Source of the DNA: Rhizobium deserti
GTDB taxonomy: Bacteria > Pseudomonadota > Alphaproteobacteria > Rhizobiales > Rhizobiaceae
Assembly: GCF_004358025.1 (NCBI RefSeq)
Contig: NZ_SMTL01000002.1
Location: forward strand, 186,001-250,000
Direction: 5' to 3'
DNA: 64,000 nt
The notes under the pieces were generated by a model. It was not told the DNA's origin. It did no database searches and saw only the letters and a list, made by a program, of their open reading frames with translations. A program made the position numbers and the translations under genes. Shown one piece after another: positions 55,548-64,000 of the stretch. Each line of letters begins with the position of its first letter. Position 1 is the first letter of the stretch.

Positions 55548-56123
55548 TCAGAAACCGGCGCCGGGTCTGGACAGATAGTCCAGCTCGGCGACGGTCGATG
55601 CGCGACCAAGAAGCGCATTCCGGTGCGGGAACCGCCCAAACTCCCGGATCACCTCCCGGTGACGCTCCGCATAATCGAGATAATGGGCATCGCCCAGCTT
55701 CGTAAAAAGCTCCACCGACAGATCCTGATCCTCGAGACGTTCGGAATGTTCGAACGGCAGGTAGAAGAAGCTTCGGTGCTCAGGCGGGACCATGAGGTCA
55801 GCTCCCAGATCCAAGGCGGTTCTCGCTTCGCTCAAGGCAATCCAGTCGGTGGCAAAGGCAAGCGCCGTTCCCCGGTAGATGTTGCGGGAAAACTGGTCGA
55901 GAACCAGAAGCGCTGCCAAACGCTTTGCCGCAGACAGCCGCCAAGGATCCAGCTCGAGGCGCGCCAGCGAAAGATGCGTAGCAACAAAATTCGTCCGCAG
56001 CGCCTCATCCACCGCTTCGTTCTTTTCGAACCATTGCTGCGGCGTCAGCTGCTCGAACCAGAAGTGCAAAACCTCTTCCGGCGTCCTTACAGAATATTGG
56101 ACTGAGACATCCAGTGGAAGCAT
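55548..56123 (-). CDS. DUF924 family protein
   Basis: Protein of 191 aa, all-helical, DUF924. Conserved features are VLHFWFEQLTPQQWFEKNEAVDEALR (near the N terminus), ALLVLDQFSRNIYRGTALAFATD (about 80-102) and FYLPFEHSERLEDQDLSV. It has a TPR-like fold; function unknown. The start at 56123 is 8 bp after the stop of the UPF0303 gene, so both are in one minus-strand transcript. Confidence 0.87.
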   Translation of the reverse strand: MLPLDVSVQYSVRTPEEVLHFWFEQLTPQQWFEKNEAVDEALRTNFVATHLSLARLELDPWRLSAAKRLAALLVLDQFSRNIYRGTALAFATDWIALSEARTALDLGADLMVPPEHRSFFYLPFEHSERLEDQDLSVELFTKLGDAHYLDYAERHREVIREFGRFPHRNALLGRASTVAELDYLSRPGAGF

Positions 56124-56130
56124 GTCGCCG

Positions 56131-56622
56131 TCAACCCAGCGTAAGAGTGGCAAAATCCCTGCCGAGCATGGCCGCCAGAACCTCCACCACGAGGTTGTGG
56201 TCATCACGCTGCGGCAGGCCCGAAACAGTCACGGCACCGATGCAGCCGACACCAGCGACTTTAATGGGAAAGCTGCCGCCGTGCGCGGCGTAGTCCGCCG
56301 CGGACAGGCCAAATTTGTCCTCCAGCGTCGTGTCTTGAAGCGCCAGTTTGCGGCCGATCGCATAGCTCGACTGGAAGAAGCGCAGAACGAGATTCCGCTT
56401 GCGCCGCACCCAGGCTTCATTATCGGCGGTCGATCCTGGCAAGGCGGTGTAGAAGGCGGGCATAGAATGCAGGCGCACATCGATCGCCACGCCCAACTGG
56501 CGCTCCTGGGCCAGCGTGCGGAGCCTTGAACCGAGATCCCAGGCGGTAGCAAGATCGAATCGCTCGAAGACAAGCGCCGTCTCCTGCTCGGCGATCCTTG
56601 CCAGATCCTCCTCGATTCCCAT
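56131..56622 (-). CDS. UPF0303/heme-degrading domain (HbpS-like) protein
   Basis: Protein of 163 aa. It starts MGIEEDLARIAEQETALVFERF and shows the UPF0303 pattern: LGVAIDVRLHSMPAFYTALPGSTADNEAWVRRKRN in the middle and AAHGGSFPIKVAGVGCIGAVTVSGLPQRDDHNLVVEVLA at the end, the latter shared with heme-binding HbpS/GlcG-like folds (PF03928). Molecular role is not established. GGAGG lies before the ATG at 56622. First of two genes with DUF924. Confidence 0.84.
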   Translation of the reverse strand: MGIEEDLARIAEQETALVFERFDLATAWDLGSRLRTLAQERQLGVAIDVRLHSMPAFYTALPGSTADNEAWVRRKRNLVLRFFQSSYAIGRKLALQDTTLEDKFGLSAADYAAHGGSFPIKVAGVGCIGAVTVSGLPQRDDHNLVVEVLAAMLGRDFATLTLG

Positions 56623-56704
56623 GACATCCTCCTTCGGTCACAATGGCGGGCATTGATGAACCGGACGGATAAGATTGTAAAGTTCGGCAGCTGACTTGCT
56701 GGCG

Positions 56705-57259
56705 CTATTCCGCGGCGGCCAGCTCGTTCAGCGGAAAGAAGGCGGAAAGCTCTTCCACGGCAAAACCGATCCGCTCCTTCAGGGCATCGGAGGACACTGC
56801 ATAATCCGTGAAATCCCGGTCCGACGCATAAACAGCGGTAGGAAGAGTATGAGCCATGAAGAAGCCGAACAAGGGCCGCAGTTGGTGCTCCACCATCAGC
56901 GCATGGCGATCACCGCCCCCCGTCGCCGTGATCAGGATCGGCTTGGCGCGCAGTTGCTGCGGATCGATCAGGTCGATGAAGTGCTTGAACATGCCGGGAT
57001 AGCTGCCCTTGTAGGTCGGAGAGCCGATGACTATCGCATCGGCCTCCACCACATCGGCAAGAACCGCTGCCGCCGCCGCGTCGAGATCGCCCTGGCGCTG
57101 CGCCTGCCCAAGCGACGGTCCGACATCGGTCAGGTCATAAAGGCGCTTTTCAAAACCGTATTTTTCGCTGGCAAGGGTTGCAACATGGTCGATCAGTGCG
57201 AAGGTCTTGGAGGGACGATTGTAGCTGCCTGCAAGGCCGACCAACTTGAAGCTCGACAT
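56705..57259 (-). CDS. NADPH-dependent FMN reductase (MsuE/SsuE-like)
   Basis: Flavodoxin-fold reductase of 184 aa. The phosphate-binding loop is GSYNRPSKT (residues 11-19) and the flavin-contact loop GSPTYKGSYPGMFKHFIDL (79-97), as in SsuE/MsuE proteins that reduce FMN for two-component monooxygenases such as SsuD. The ssu genes lie 55 kb away at the left edge; a functional link is possible but not shown. Single gene. Confidence 0.85.
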   Translation of the reverse strand: MSSFKLVGLAGSYNRPSKTFALIDHVATLASEKYGFEKRLYDLTDVGPSLGQAQRQGDLDAAAAAVLADVVEADAIVIGSPTYKGSYPGMFKHFIDLIDPQQLRAKPILITATGGGDRHALMVEHQLRPLFGFFMAHTLPTAVYASDRDFTDYAVSSDALKERIGFAVEELSAFFPLNELAAAE

Positions 57260-57507
57260 TCATTTCCCTTCCGGACGCATTTCGATTTTCCCAATAGAAG
57301 TGTCGCAGCTTAGTCGAATTGACAAGCAGTGGAAGCAAGGAAGCTGCAGGCGACGAAGGAAAAACGAAAAATGATGCTCCGTGCCGCCGCCGGAACATGT
57401 CAGCGGCAGAGGAATCTCGAAGATCTACCAATACCATTCAGAACCTTAGAGGCCCGCGCTGCAATACACATCACAGGACGCCCTGGCGCCGATCAGGCAA
57501 CCGCATC

Positions 57508-57807
57508 TTAGTTGCAGGCAGGACCTGCGCGCGGAATGGTCACCGCGTCGGCGGTCGGATTGCTGTTGGTGGCGGTACCAGGGGGCTGACAATGATCTTC
57601 GTGGTCGGCCGTGCCGGTCGTGCTATTGGTGGTCGTCGGATCGGCAACGCCCGGCGGCAAGGTGCCTGTCGCACGCTGGGCATTGGCATCGGGTATGGTC
57701 GAAGTTGAAGGCAGAGTATTGCCCGGGTCGGTCGCCGTCTGCGCAAAAGCGGGGCCTGCCAGCAGCAGTGCGAGCGCTCCCATGGCCGCATGTTTGAAGA
57801 TCGTCAT
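57508..57807 (-). CDS. Small secreted, Thr/Pro-rich protein
   Basis: Protein of 99 aa with a signal peptide (residues 1-22, MTIFKHAAMGALALLLAGPAFAQ). The mature part is low complexity, rich in Thr, Pro, Ala and Asn, with two cysteines (DHCQPPG and a terminal PACN). No domain recognised. The layout resembles short rhizobial secreted proteins without assigned function. Single gene. Confidence 0.65.
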   Translation of the reverse strand: MTIFKHAAMGALALLLAGPAFAQTATDPGNTLPSTSTIPDANAQRATGTLPPGVADPTTTNSTTGTADHEDHCQPPGTATNSNPTADAVTIPRAGPACN

Positions 57808-57877
57808 CGTCTTGTCCTCGGGTTGATCCGCTCAGATAACCCGGGACCGCGACGCTGGTTCCGCAGCGGCATGCCCG

Positions 57878-58243
57878 TTATGGCATCAGCTGATAGATGG
57901 CTTCAAGAAGCCGGTCGTGCTGGTAGGGCTTGGGCAGGAAGACGGTATTGGCGGGTAACAGCATCGGATCGAGATTGACGACGCCGGAGGTGATGATGAT
58001 GCCAACACTCGGGCGCATGGCGCGGATGCGCTGCGAAAGCCGGATCCCATCCATGGAGCCGGCCATATCCACATCGGTGAAGACGATGTCGATATCGCTG
58101 CGGTTGCGGAAAAGTACCATAGCCTCATCGGCATTGGCCGCCTCCATGACCATATGGCCGGCTTCTTCCAACACATCCAGGCTCGTGAAACGGATCACCG
58201 GCTCGTCCTCGACGATCAGGACAATGGCTTTCTGTGTGCCCAT
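57878..58243 (-). CDS. Single-domain response regulator
   Basis: Receiver domain of 121 aa. Acidic pocket VEDEP (11-15), phospho-acceptor D57 (VFTDVDM), and the conserved Lys in FLPKPYQ. No output domain, so it likely acts by protein-protein contact, as do the CheY-like and stress regulators common in rhizobia. No kinase gene is adjacent. The start at 58243 is preferred over one eight codons upstream. Confidence 0.85.
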   Translation of the reverse strand: MGTQKAIVLIVEDEPVIRFTSLDVLEEAGHMVMEAANADEAMVLFRNRSDIDIVFTDVDMAGSMDGIRLSQRIRAMRPSVGIIITSGVVNLDPMLLPANTVFLPKPYQHDRLLEAIYQLMP

Positions 58244-58484
58244 TATGCGTCTCCTGGCTGGGAACATCCACGGCTGTCGTCGCTGCGACCGTCGGCGATA
58301 TAGGGAACAACGCGGTTGGGAGCAAGCAGTTGTGACATGCGGCGGTCTTTGGTGGAGACGGACGGACCGAGATGTACATCCTCGCGCGATCGAAGCCGAA
58401 CCGTGAAATCCTCTTGTGCCTCCGGCAAAAGATGTGAATAGAAAGGTCTCCCTCCTCCATGCATTTCAGGCTCAAGCTTTCATG

Positions 58485-59102
58485 ATGGAAATCTTTACGG
58501 CCGCCGGCCTGGCGGCTCTCCTCGAAATCATCGCCATCAATTTGGTTCTTTCCGGCGACAACGCTATCGTTATCGGCCTTGCGGCAGCTGGACTGCCGGC
58601 GGAGATGCGTCGCAAGGCCATTCTTTTTGGAATCATCGCCGCGACCGTTCTGCGCATCATATTTGCAGCCGTCACTTCCTACCTTCTCGGCATTGTTGGC
58701 CTCCAGCTGGTCGGCGGGCTTCTGCTCTGCTGGGTGTGCTGGAAGATGTGGACCGAGCTGCGCGCCGGCGGCGAAGCGGCCCATATCGACGCAGCTGGCG
58801 GCAAGACGCCCCCGCAGAAAACATTCTGGCAAGCCGCGACCCAGATCGTCGTAGCCGACGTTTCCATGTCGCTCGACAATGTGCTTGCCGTCGCCGGCGC
58901 CGCACAGCAACATTCGTCAATCCTGATTATCGGCCTGGTGATTTCCATTGCTCTCATGGGTGTTGCCGCAAACTTCGTCGCCCGTCTTCTCGAGCGGTTC
59001 CGTTGGATCGCCTATCTCGGCCTGGCGGTCATCGTTTATGTGGCGGCGACGATGATCTATCACGGCTTTATCGAGGTTCTGCCGCTTCTCCGCGGGGCTT
59101 AA
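58485..59102 (+). CDS. TerC family membrane protein
   Basis: Membrane protein of 205 aa with six or seven spans and the two TerC signature repeats, NLVLSGDNAIVIG (19-31) and VADVSMSLDNVLAVAG (about 124-139), whose acidic residues are thought to handle metal ions. YjbE-type TerC proteins have been linked to manganese export or metalation of exported enzymes. A double ATG (58482, 58485) leaves the start ambiguous by one codon. I saw no yybP-ykoY-type leader in the 240 bp upstream. Confidence 0.87.
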   Translation: MEIFTAAGLAALLEIIAINLVLSGDNAIVIGLAAAGLPAEMRRKAILFGIIAATVLRIIFAAVTSYLLGIVGLQLVGGLLLCWVCWKMWTELRAGGEAAHIDAAGGKTPPQKTFWQAATQIVVADVSMSLDNVLAVAGAAQQHSSILIIGLVISIALMGVAANFVARLLERFRWIAYLGLAVIVYVAATMIYHGFIEVLPLLRGA

Positions 59103-59408
59103 AGTCTTCCGAGGCTGCATGGGACCGCAGGCCAAAAGGCGCGAACTGTTTCGAAACGGGACGCACCTTCACCATTGCCTCACCAAGTCTTTGCCTTTCG
59201 CATTGTGCCCATTGAACATGGTGAACAAGCCCAGCTACCTGTTGGGCCAGCCGGCATGATGCCGGTCAGGGGCTCGCGGACCCCCACTCGCGAGAGTTGG
59301 TGAGCCCCGCCTTACGGACTTTGCATTGACCATATGAAGCCTCTCCTCTAGAAGGCGGCGATCTTCCGAAGCAGGCTTCGGATTGCTGAAACTCCGGAGT
59401 GGACGTGG
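59103..59408. other. Intergenic region with three consecutive hairpins
   Basis: About 300 bp between terC and the next gene. Between 59229 and 59308 are three stems: GCCCA/TGGGC, CCGGC/GCCGG, and an outer GGGGCTC/GAGCCCC enclosing CTC-GCGA-GAG with a GNRA-type loop. No known RNA family recognised. Confidence 0.45.
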
Positions 59409-59813
59409 ATGGCGGTGTTTCCGCAAGGAACACGGACAGGATACTCGAACGTGCAGGACATCCTCCTGTCGCGCTGGGTGCTCTTTGTCGCTGCTTCCCT
59501 GATCGTCTTTCTGGGGCTGCTGCCGGGCCTGGCGAAGGATGCCGAACTCTTTCGCGGCCTGCAATCCGCCGATCGGAATACCGATACACCGCATCTGATC
59601 AAACGCGAGCCGCTGCGAGCCCTGGCTGCAGCTGATCGCAAGGACAGTGCCGCCACCCATATCGCGGATGCCGACGGGGCCATACTGCCCGGCCTTGCCG
59701 AGACCAACTATCCGGCCGGCCGCTCGGTCGCCGCGTCCCAGCGTGTCGCATCCCCCTTCGTCGCCAGTTTCTGGCCAGGCTCGCTGCCGCGAGCGCCGCC
59801 CACGGTCTCCTGA
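59409..59813 (+). CDS. Putative single-span membrane protein of unknown function
   Basis: Reading frame of 134 aa. One hydrophobic stretch (residues 23-40, RWVLFVAASLIVFLGLLPGL) suggests a membrane anchor or signal; the remainder is Ala/Arg/Pro-rich without a domain. The ATG at 59409 lacks a clear binding site, and a GTG at 59451 just before the hydrophobic part is an alternative (120 aa). It precedes secDF by 82 bp on the same strand. It may be a real but poorly conserved gene. Confidence 0.45.
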   Translation: MAVFPQGTRTGYSNVQDILLSRWVLFVAASLIVFLGLLPGLAKDAELFRGLQSADRNTDTPHLIKREPLRALAAADRKDSAATHIADADGAILPGLAETNYPAGRSVAASQRVASPFVASFWPGSLPRAPPTVS

Positions 59814-59895
59814 CCCTCGCGCATCAGCGCCCGACGACTGGCAAATTCCGCCCTTCATGCCAACGGCGTGATCAGGGCTCAGCAGGATCAGATAC

Positions 59896-62424
59896 ATGAG
59901 AAATTCCCCCTGGCTGGTGGCAACCTACGCCATCATCATATTCATCGGCATGCTGGTGGCTCTGCCGAACGTCATCCCGCAATCGACGCTGGACCGCCTC
60001 CCCTCATGGCTGCCGCATAGCCGTGTGGCGCTGGGTCTCGACCTTCGCGGCGGCTCGCATCTGGTGCTGGAAGTCGACCGCGGCGACCTGATCAACGAAC
60101 GGGTCCAGAGCCTGCTGCAGGACAGCCGCCGCGTTCTGCGCGAAGCCAATGTCAACACCTCCGCAATCCGCCGCTCGGGCGACGCCATCGTCGTCACCTT
60201 GCGTGATCCGGCGCAGCGCGACCAGGCCGTGACGCAGCTCCGGACGCTCGCCAATCAGGTAGGCCTCGGCACCACCACGGTCGGCGGCAGCGATCTGGCC
60301 GTCACCACGCCGGCCGACAATACGATCTCCCTGGCTCAAACGGAAGCCGGCATCAACTCGCATATCACCGCCGCGATCGAGCAGAGCCTTGAAATCATTC
60401 GCCAGCGCGTCGACCAGGTGGGCGTCGCCGAACCAACGATCCAGCGGGTCGGCAGTGACCGCGTCCTCGTCCAGCTTCCGGGCGAGCAGGATCCGTCGCG
60501 GCTGCGGCAATTGCTCGGTTCGACCGCCAAGATGAGCTTCCACCTGCTTGGCGAACAGGGCCAGCCGGGCGTCACCATGCTCGCCGACGAGCGCGGCACC
60601 CAGTATCCGGTGATCGACCGCGTCGAACTGTCCGGCGACCGGCTGACCGATGCGCGCGCCGCATTCGACCAGCAGACGCGCCAGCCGATCGTCACCTTCC
60701 GCTTCGACAGTGCCGGCGCGACCCGCTTTGCGCAGATCACCCAGGCCAATGTCGGCAAGCCCTTCGCCATCGTGCTCGACAACAAGGTACTGAGTGCGCC
60801 CGTGATCCAGACGCCGATTACCGGCGGGTCCGGGCAGATTTCGGGCAGCTTCACGCCGGAGGAAACCACGACGCTTTCGGCACTGCTGCGCGCCGGCTCG
60901 TTGCCGGCCAAGCTGACCGTCATCGAGGAACGCACCGTCGGCGCCGACCTTGGCGCCGACGCCATCCAGAGAGGCATCTATTCGGGCCTCGTCGGCTTCG
61001 CCCTCGTCGCCATCTTCATCTTCGTGCTCTACGGCACCTGGGGCATACTGGCGAACGTCGCGCTGCTGATCCACACCATCCTCACCTTCTCGGCGCTGAC
61101 CCTCGTCGGTGCGACGCTGACGCTGCCGGGCATTGCCGGTATCGTTCTCGGCATCGGCCTTGCCGTTGACGCCAACGTTCTCATCAACGAGCGCATCCGC
61201 GAAGAAACCCGCAAGGGCCGAGGAGCTTTCGCGGCCATCGACAACGGCTTCAACAAGGCCTATTCAACCATTATCGACGGCAACATGACGGCCCTGATCG
61301 CGGCGGCCATCCTGTTCTACTTCGGCTCCGGCCCGGTTCGCGGCTTTGCCGTGACCATGGGCCTTGGCCTGATCATCTCCATGTTCACATCGGTAGCCTT
61401 CGTGCGCGTCACGATGATTGCGATCGCGCGCCGCCAGAAGCTGAAGGTGATCAACATCCAGTCGCTGTTCCGGTTCAGCCCCTATGACCGGCACATCCAG
61501 TTCATGAAGGCACGCTTCTTCGGCGTCGGGGTTTCGGCTCTCCTGTCGATCGCCTCCGTAGCCCTGTTCTTCTATCCGGGCCTCAACTACGGCGTCGACT
61601 TCCGCGGCGGCATCCAGATGTCGGTGAGGACGCAAGGGACGGCCGATCTCGGCAAGTTCCGCGAAGGCCTGAATACGCTTGGACTCGGCGAAATCATGCT
61701 GCAGTCCTTTGGCGATCCCAACACCATTCTCGTGCGCGCCCAGCGCCAGGAGGGCGGTGAAGAAGCGCAGACCGCAGCTGTCACCAAGCTGAAGGACGAG
61801 GTCACCAAAATCGATCCGACGGCGACCGTCCAGGGCACCGACGTCATCGGCCCGAAGGTTTCCGGCGAACTGGCGATCGCCGGCTTCCTGTCGGTGTTCA
61901 TCGCCAGCGTCGCCATGCTCATCTACATCTGGGTGCGCTTCGAATGGCCGTTCGCCGTGGGAGCCATCGTAACCCTTGTGCTCGACGTCACGAAGCTGGT
62001 GGGCTTCTTCGCCATTACCGGTCTCGACTTCAACCTGACGGCGATCGCTGCGGTGCTGACCATGGTCGGCTATTCGGTGAACGACAAGGTCGTGGTCTAC
62101 GACCGCATGCGTGAAAACATGCGGCTCTACAAGTCGATGCCGCTGCGCGAGATCATCGACAAGTCGATCAACGAGACGCTTGCCCGAAGCCTCTATACCA
62201 ACGCGACGGCTTTCCTGTCGCTTCTGCCGATGGCGATCTGGGGCGGCAGCGCGGTGGAAAGCTTCGCAGTGCCGATGGCCTTCGGCATCCTCGTTGCCGG
62301 TGCTTCGTCTATCTTCATCGCAGCGCCGATCCTGCTCTTCCTCGGCGACTGGCGGACACGCCACCGCGTCAAGGCAGACAGCGCAGAAGCGGCGGCGGAT
62401 GGCGAGCGGCCGAGCCAGGCTTGA
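59896..62424 (+). CDS. secD: Protein translocase SecDF (fused SecD and SecF)
   Basis: Fused Sec accessory translocase of 842 aa that uses the proton gradient to pull proteins through SecYEG. The SecD half (about 1-510) has GLDLRGGSHLVLEVD (48-62), the large periplasmic P1 domain and six spans with TITGGSGQISG and GIVLGIGLAVDANVLINERIREE. The SecF half begins with YGVDFRGGIQM (about 568) and ends with GYSVNDKVVVYDRMREN and a second membrane set. Both parts are complete and in one frame. A terminator follows at once. Confidence 0.93.
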   Translation: MRNSPWLVATYAIIIFIGMLVALPNVIPQSTLDRLPSWLPHSRVALGLDLRGGSHLVLEVDRGDLINERVQSLLQDSRRVLREANVNTSAIRRSGDAIVVTLRDPAQRDQAVTQLRTLANQVGLGTTTVGGSDLAVTTPADNTISLAQTEAGINSHITAAIEQSLEIIRQRVDQVGVAEPTIQRVGSDRVLVQLPGEQDPSRLRQLLGSTAKMSFHLLGEQGQPGVTMLADERGTQYPVIDRVELSGDRLTDARAAFDQQTRQPIVTFRFDSAGATRFAQITQANVGKPFAIVLDNKVLSAPVIQTPITGGSGQISGSFTPEETTTLSALLRAGSLPAKLTVIEERTVGADLGADAIQRGIYSGLVGFALVAIFIFVLYGTWGILANVALLIHTILTFSALTLVGATLTLPGIAGIVLGIGLAVDANVLINERIREETRKGRGAFAAIDNGFNKAYSTIIDGNMTALIAAAILFYFGSGPVRGFAVTMGLGLIISMFTSVAFVRVTMIAIARRQKLKVINIQSLFRFSPYDRHIQFMKARFFGVGVSALLSIASVALFFYPGLNYGVDFRGGIQMSVRTQGTADLGKFREGLNTLGLGEIMLQSFGDPNTILVRAQRQEGGEEAQTAAVTKLKDEVTKIDPTATVQGTDVIGPKVSGELAIAGFLSVFIASVAMLIYIWVRFEWPFAVGAIVTLVLDVTKLVGFFAITGLDFNLTAIAAVLTMVGYSVNDKVVVYDRMRENMRLYKSMPLREIIDKSINETLARSLYTNATAFLSLLPMAIWGGSAVESFAVPMAFGILVAGASSIFIAAPILLFLGDWRTRHRVKADSAEAAADGERPSQA

Positions 62425-62443
62425 GGTCAGGCAACAAATTTCG

Positions 62444-62471
62444 AAAAGGGCGGATGAAAATCCGCCCTTTT
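62444..62471 (+). terminator. Intrinsic terminator after secDF
   Basis: Eleven-base perfect stem (AAAAGGGCGGA / TCCGCCCTTTT) with a 6-base loop, 20 bp past the secDF stop. A/T ends allow function in either direction, but the secDF side is the evident use. Confidence 0.85.
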
Positions 62472-62512
62472 GCGTAGAAGAGCCCATGCAGAGGTTTGGC
62501 TAAAGCAGTTTC

Positions 62513-62956
62513 ATGATGATCGATCTTGCCGCCTACGCCGGTCTGTTTTCCGCCGCTTTCATTGCCGCGACGATCTTTCCGATGCAGTCGGAGGCCATTC
62601 TCGTCGGTCTGATCCTGACGGACCGATATCCGTTGGCGGCACTGCTGCTCACAGCCTCTGTCGGCAATACGCTGGGCGCCGGCGTCAACTGGCTGCTCGG
62701 ACGCGGGGTCGAGCGCTTCCGTGACAGCCGCTGGTTTCCGGTGACGCAGGAAAAGCTCGACAAAGCACAGGCCTGGTACCGCAAATATGGAAAGTGGTCG
62801 CTGCTCCTGAGCTGGATACCGATCGGCGGCGATGCCGTCACCGTTGCGGCCGGTGTGCTCAAGGAGCCGCTTCCGACCTTTCTCCTGCTCGTCTTCATCG
62901 GTAAGGCGTTCCGCTATATCGTCCTTGCGGCGATCACGCTCGGCGTGACCGGTTAA
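62513..62956 (+). CDS. YqaA-like DedA/VTT family membrane protein
   Basis: Membrane protein of 147 aa of the YqaA group (DedA/SNARE-associated superfamily). Features are FIAATIFPMQSEAILVGLILT, GNTLGAGVNWLLGRGVERF and LLLSWIPIGGDAVTVAAGVL, the last being the re-entrant proline/glycine segment. Relatives may act in lipid transport or membrane homeostasis, but this is not settled. ATG at 62513 or 62516. Follows secDF after a terminator, so it has its own promoter. Confidence 0.85.
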   Translation: MMIDLAAYAGLFSAAFIAATIFPMQSEAILVGLILTDRYPLAALLLTASVGNTLGAGVNWLLGRGVERFRDSRWFPVTQEKLDKAQAWYRKYGKWSLLLSWIPIGGDAVTVAAGVLKEPLPTFLLLVFIGKAFRYIVLAAITLGVTG

Positions 62957-63057
62957 AGCGCCCCGCAGCCGAGCCGGCTTCTTCTACAACCGTTTTGGAA
63001 CAACGGCTGCTTTTCGCCATTGAAGGCTTAATGCAACGCGAGGTTACGGAGGAAGGC

Positions 63058-64000
63058 ATGACGGAGCAGCCAGTGACGGTCCAGGGCGAGGAAAAGACGG
63101 ATCTTAAACGCGTCATGGGCCCGGGCCTGCTTCTGCTCTTCATCATCGGCGACATTCTGGGGACCGGCATCTATGCCCTGACCGGCCAGGTGGCGGCAGA
63201 AGTCGGCGGTGTGGTCTGGCTCCCCTTCCTGATTGCCTTCATCGTCGCGCTGCTGACCGCCTGCAGCTATCTCGAACTGGTGACGAAATACCCGCAGGCC
63301 GCTGGGGCAGCTCTTTATACGCACAAGGCATTCGGCATCCACTTCCTCACCTTCATCGTCGCCTTTGCCGTCATGTCCTCCGGCATCACCTCGGCCGCCA
63401 CCGCGTCTCGGGCATTCGCCTCCAATTTCGCGACTTCGCTCGGCCTCGAGGTCGGCGCCTGGGGCGTTCCCCTCATGGCCGTTGCCTTCATTGCGCTCGT
63501 CGCCGCCGTGAATTTTCGCGGTGTCGGCGAAAGCGTCAAGATGAACGTAGTCCTGACGGTTGTCGAAGTGACCGGGCTTCTGATCATCATCGGCATCGGC
63601 CTCTGGGCAATCGCCGGCGGACAAGGAGATGTCTCGCGCGCCTGGACCTTTGCGACGCCCGAAAACAGCGGCGTCTTTTGGCCGGTGGTTTCCGCCACCG
63701 CGCTCGCCTTCTTCGCCATGGTAGGCTTCGAGGATTCGGTCAACATGGCCGAGGAATGCAAAAATCCGAGCCGTGTCTTCCCGAAGGTGCTTCTCGCCGG
63801 GCTCGGTATTACCGGCGTGATCTACGTTCTGGTGGCGATATCCGCCATAACGCTGGTTCCGGCCGATGAACTGGGTGCCGGCGAAACGCCGCTTCTGAAG
63901 GTGGTCCAGGCTGGAGCGCCGAATTTCCCGATCAGCATCTTTGCCGTGATCACCATGTTCGCGGTCGCCAATTCGGCGCTGATCAACATGATGATGGCGA
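63058..64000 (+). CDS. APC family amino-acid permease, 3' end cut by window
   Basis: Transporter of the amino acid-polyamine-organocation superfamily; 314 codons are visible and the gene continues past the right edge. Span 1 carries GPGLLLLFIIGDILGTGIYALTG (about residues 21-43), with the unwound GxGIY motif, and span 6 FFAMVGFEDSVNMAEECKNP (about 218-237), a hallmark of the APC group with the conserved acidic residue. Substrate is unknown. A GGAGGAA site precedes the ATG at 63058; an earlier in-frame ATG (63031) is less likely. Confidence 0.87.
   Translation, partial: MTEQPVTVQGEEKTDLKRVMGPGLLLLFIIGDILGTGIYALTGQVAAEVGGVVWLPFLIAFIVALLTACSYLELVTKYPQAAGAALYTHKAFGIHFLTFIVAFAVMSSGITSAATASRAFASNFATSLGLEVGAWGVPLMAVAFIALVAAVNFRGVGESVKMNVVLTVVEVTGLLIIIGIGLWAIAGGQGDVSRAWTFATPENSGVFWPVVSATALAFFAMVGFEDSVNMAEECKNPSRVFPKVLLAGLGITGVIYVLVAISAITLVPADELGAGETPLLKVVQAGAPNFPISIFAVITMFAVANSALINMMMA

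Noticed and set aside
58244-58484. Manganese (yybP-ykoY) riboswitch before terC
   Set aside because: No matching structure found in the leader, although TerC genes often carry one.
62990-63015. Possible terminator after the YqaA-like gene
   Set aside because: Stem CCGTT/AACGG is only five bases and the T run is short; too weak to list.

Overview
This is 64 kb of chromosome-like DNA with high GC and short intergenic gaps. It looks like an alphaproteobacterium of the Rhizobiaceae (Rhizobium/Agrobacterium/Sinorhizobium relatives). The evidence is the fused SecDF, UvrB with long N- and C-terminal extensions, a PdhS/DivJ/PleC-type kinase, DUF1127 and DUF1289 proteins, an extensin-like protein, and rhizobial palindromic repeats. 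I recognised no tRNA, rRNA, CRISPR array or insertion sequence.

Layout. 1-2.2 kb: end of an alkanesulfonate operon (ssuA, ssuD) on the minus strand. 2.4-12.9 kb: housekeeping genes, including a 3-hydroxyisobutyrate-dehydrogenase-like enzyme, an Lrp regulator, a coupled nuclease/uracil-DNA glycosylase pair, a sensor kinase, a RelE/ParE-type toxin-antitoxin (TA) pair, dgkA-cobT divergent from cobS, a DUF1289/aspartic protease pair, and an AraC regulator divergent from an MFS pump. 12.9-27.9 kb: ABC-2 exporter, extensin-like lipoprotein, chemoreceptor, thioesterase, a patch of small secreted or membrane proteins (two under 55 codons), HAD dehalogenase, DUF1800/DUF1501 pair and uvrB. 27.9-30.1 kb: an accessory pocket. 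A ParE-type TA pair is followed by a second copy of the uvrB 3' end, then a visibly AT-richer two-gene unit (DUF5343 plus a Swt1-type HEPN protein) that may be a defence or toxin system. 30.3-32.4 kb: small proteins and structured intergenic DNA.

33.1-52.4 kb is the most coherent block: uptake and demethylation of glycine betaine or a related quaternary amine. A betaine-type ABC importer (binding protein, permease, ATPase) precedes betaine-homocysteine methyltransferase. An MttB-family methyltransferase without an in-frame amber codon is followed in its operon by a 4Fe-4S protein. Divergent from it are a B12-binding corrinoid protein, a DUF1638 protein, a formyltransferase-like protein, a PF13769 'virulence factor' protein, a methyl-THF:corrinoid methyltransferase and an ASKHA/2Fe-2S corrinoid activator. 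A LysR regulator, a GlxA/GbdR-like AraC regulator and an FAD/GcvT dimethylglycine-dehydrogenase-like enzyme complete the block. The inferred flow is betaine import, then methyl transfer either to homocysteine (Bmt) or to corrinoid and on to tetrahydrofolate (THF), with the dimethylglycine product oxidised by the flavoenzyme. Four enzymes of this route carry Arg/Gly-rich tails, and the divergent promoter contains a 22-bp-period direct repeat suited to an AraC-family regulator.

52.6-64 kb returns to core functions: a MscK-like mechanosensitive channel, a GlsB/YeaQ membrane protein, DUF924, UPF0303, an FMN reductase, a single-domain response regulator, TerC, secDF, a YqaA-like protein and an APC permease cut by the window end.
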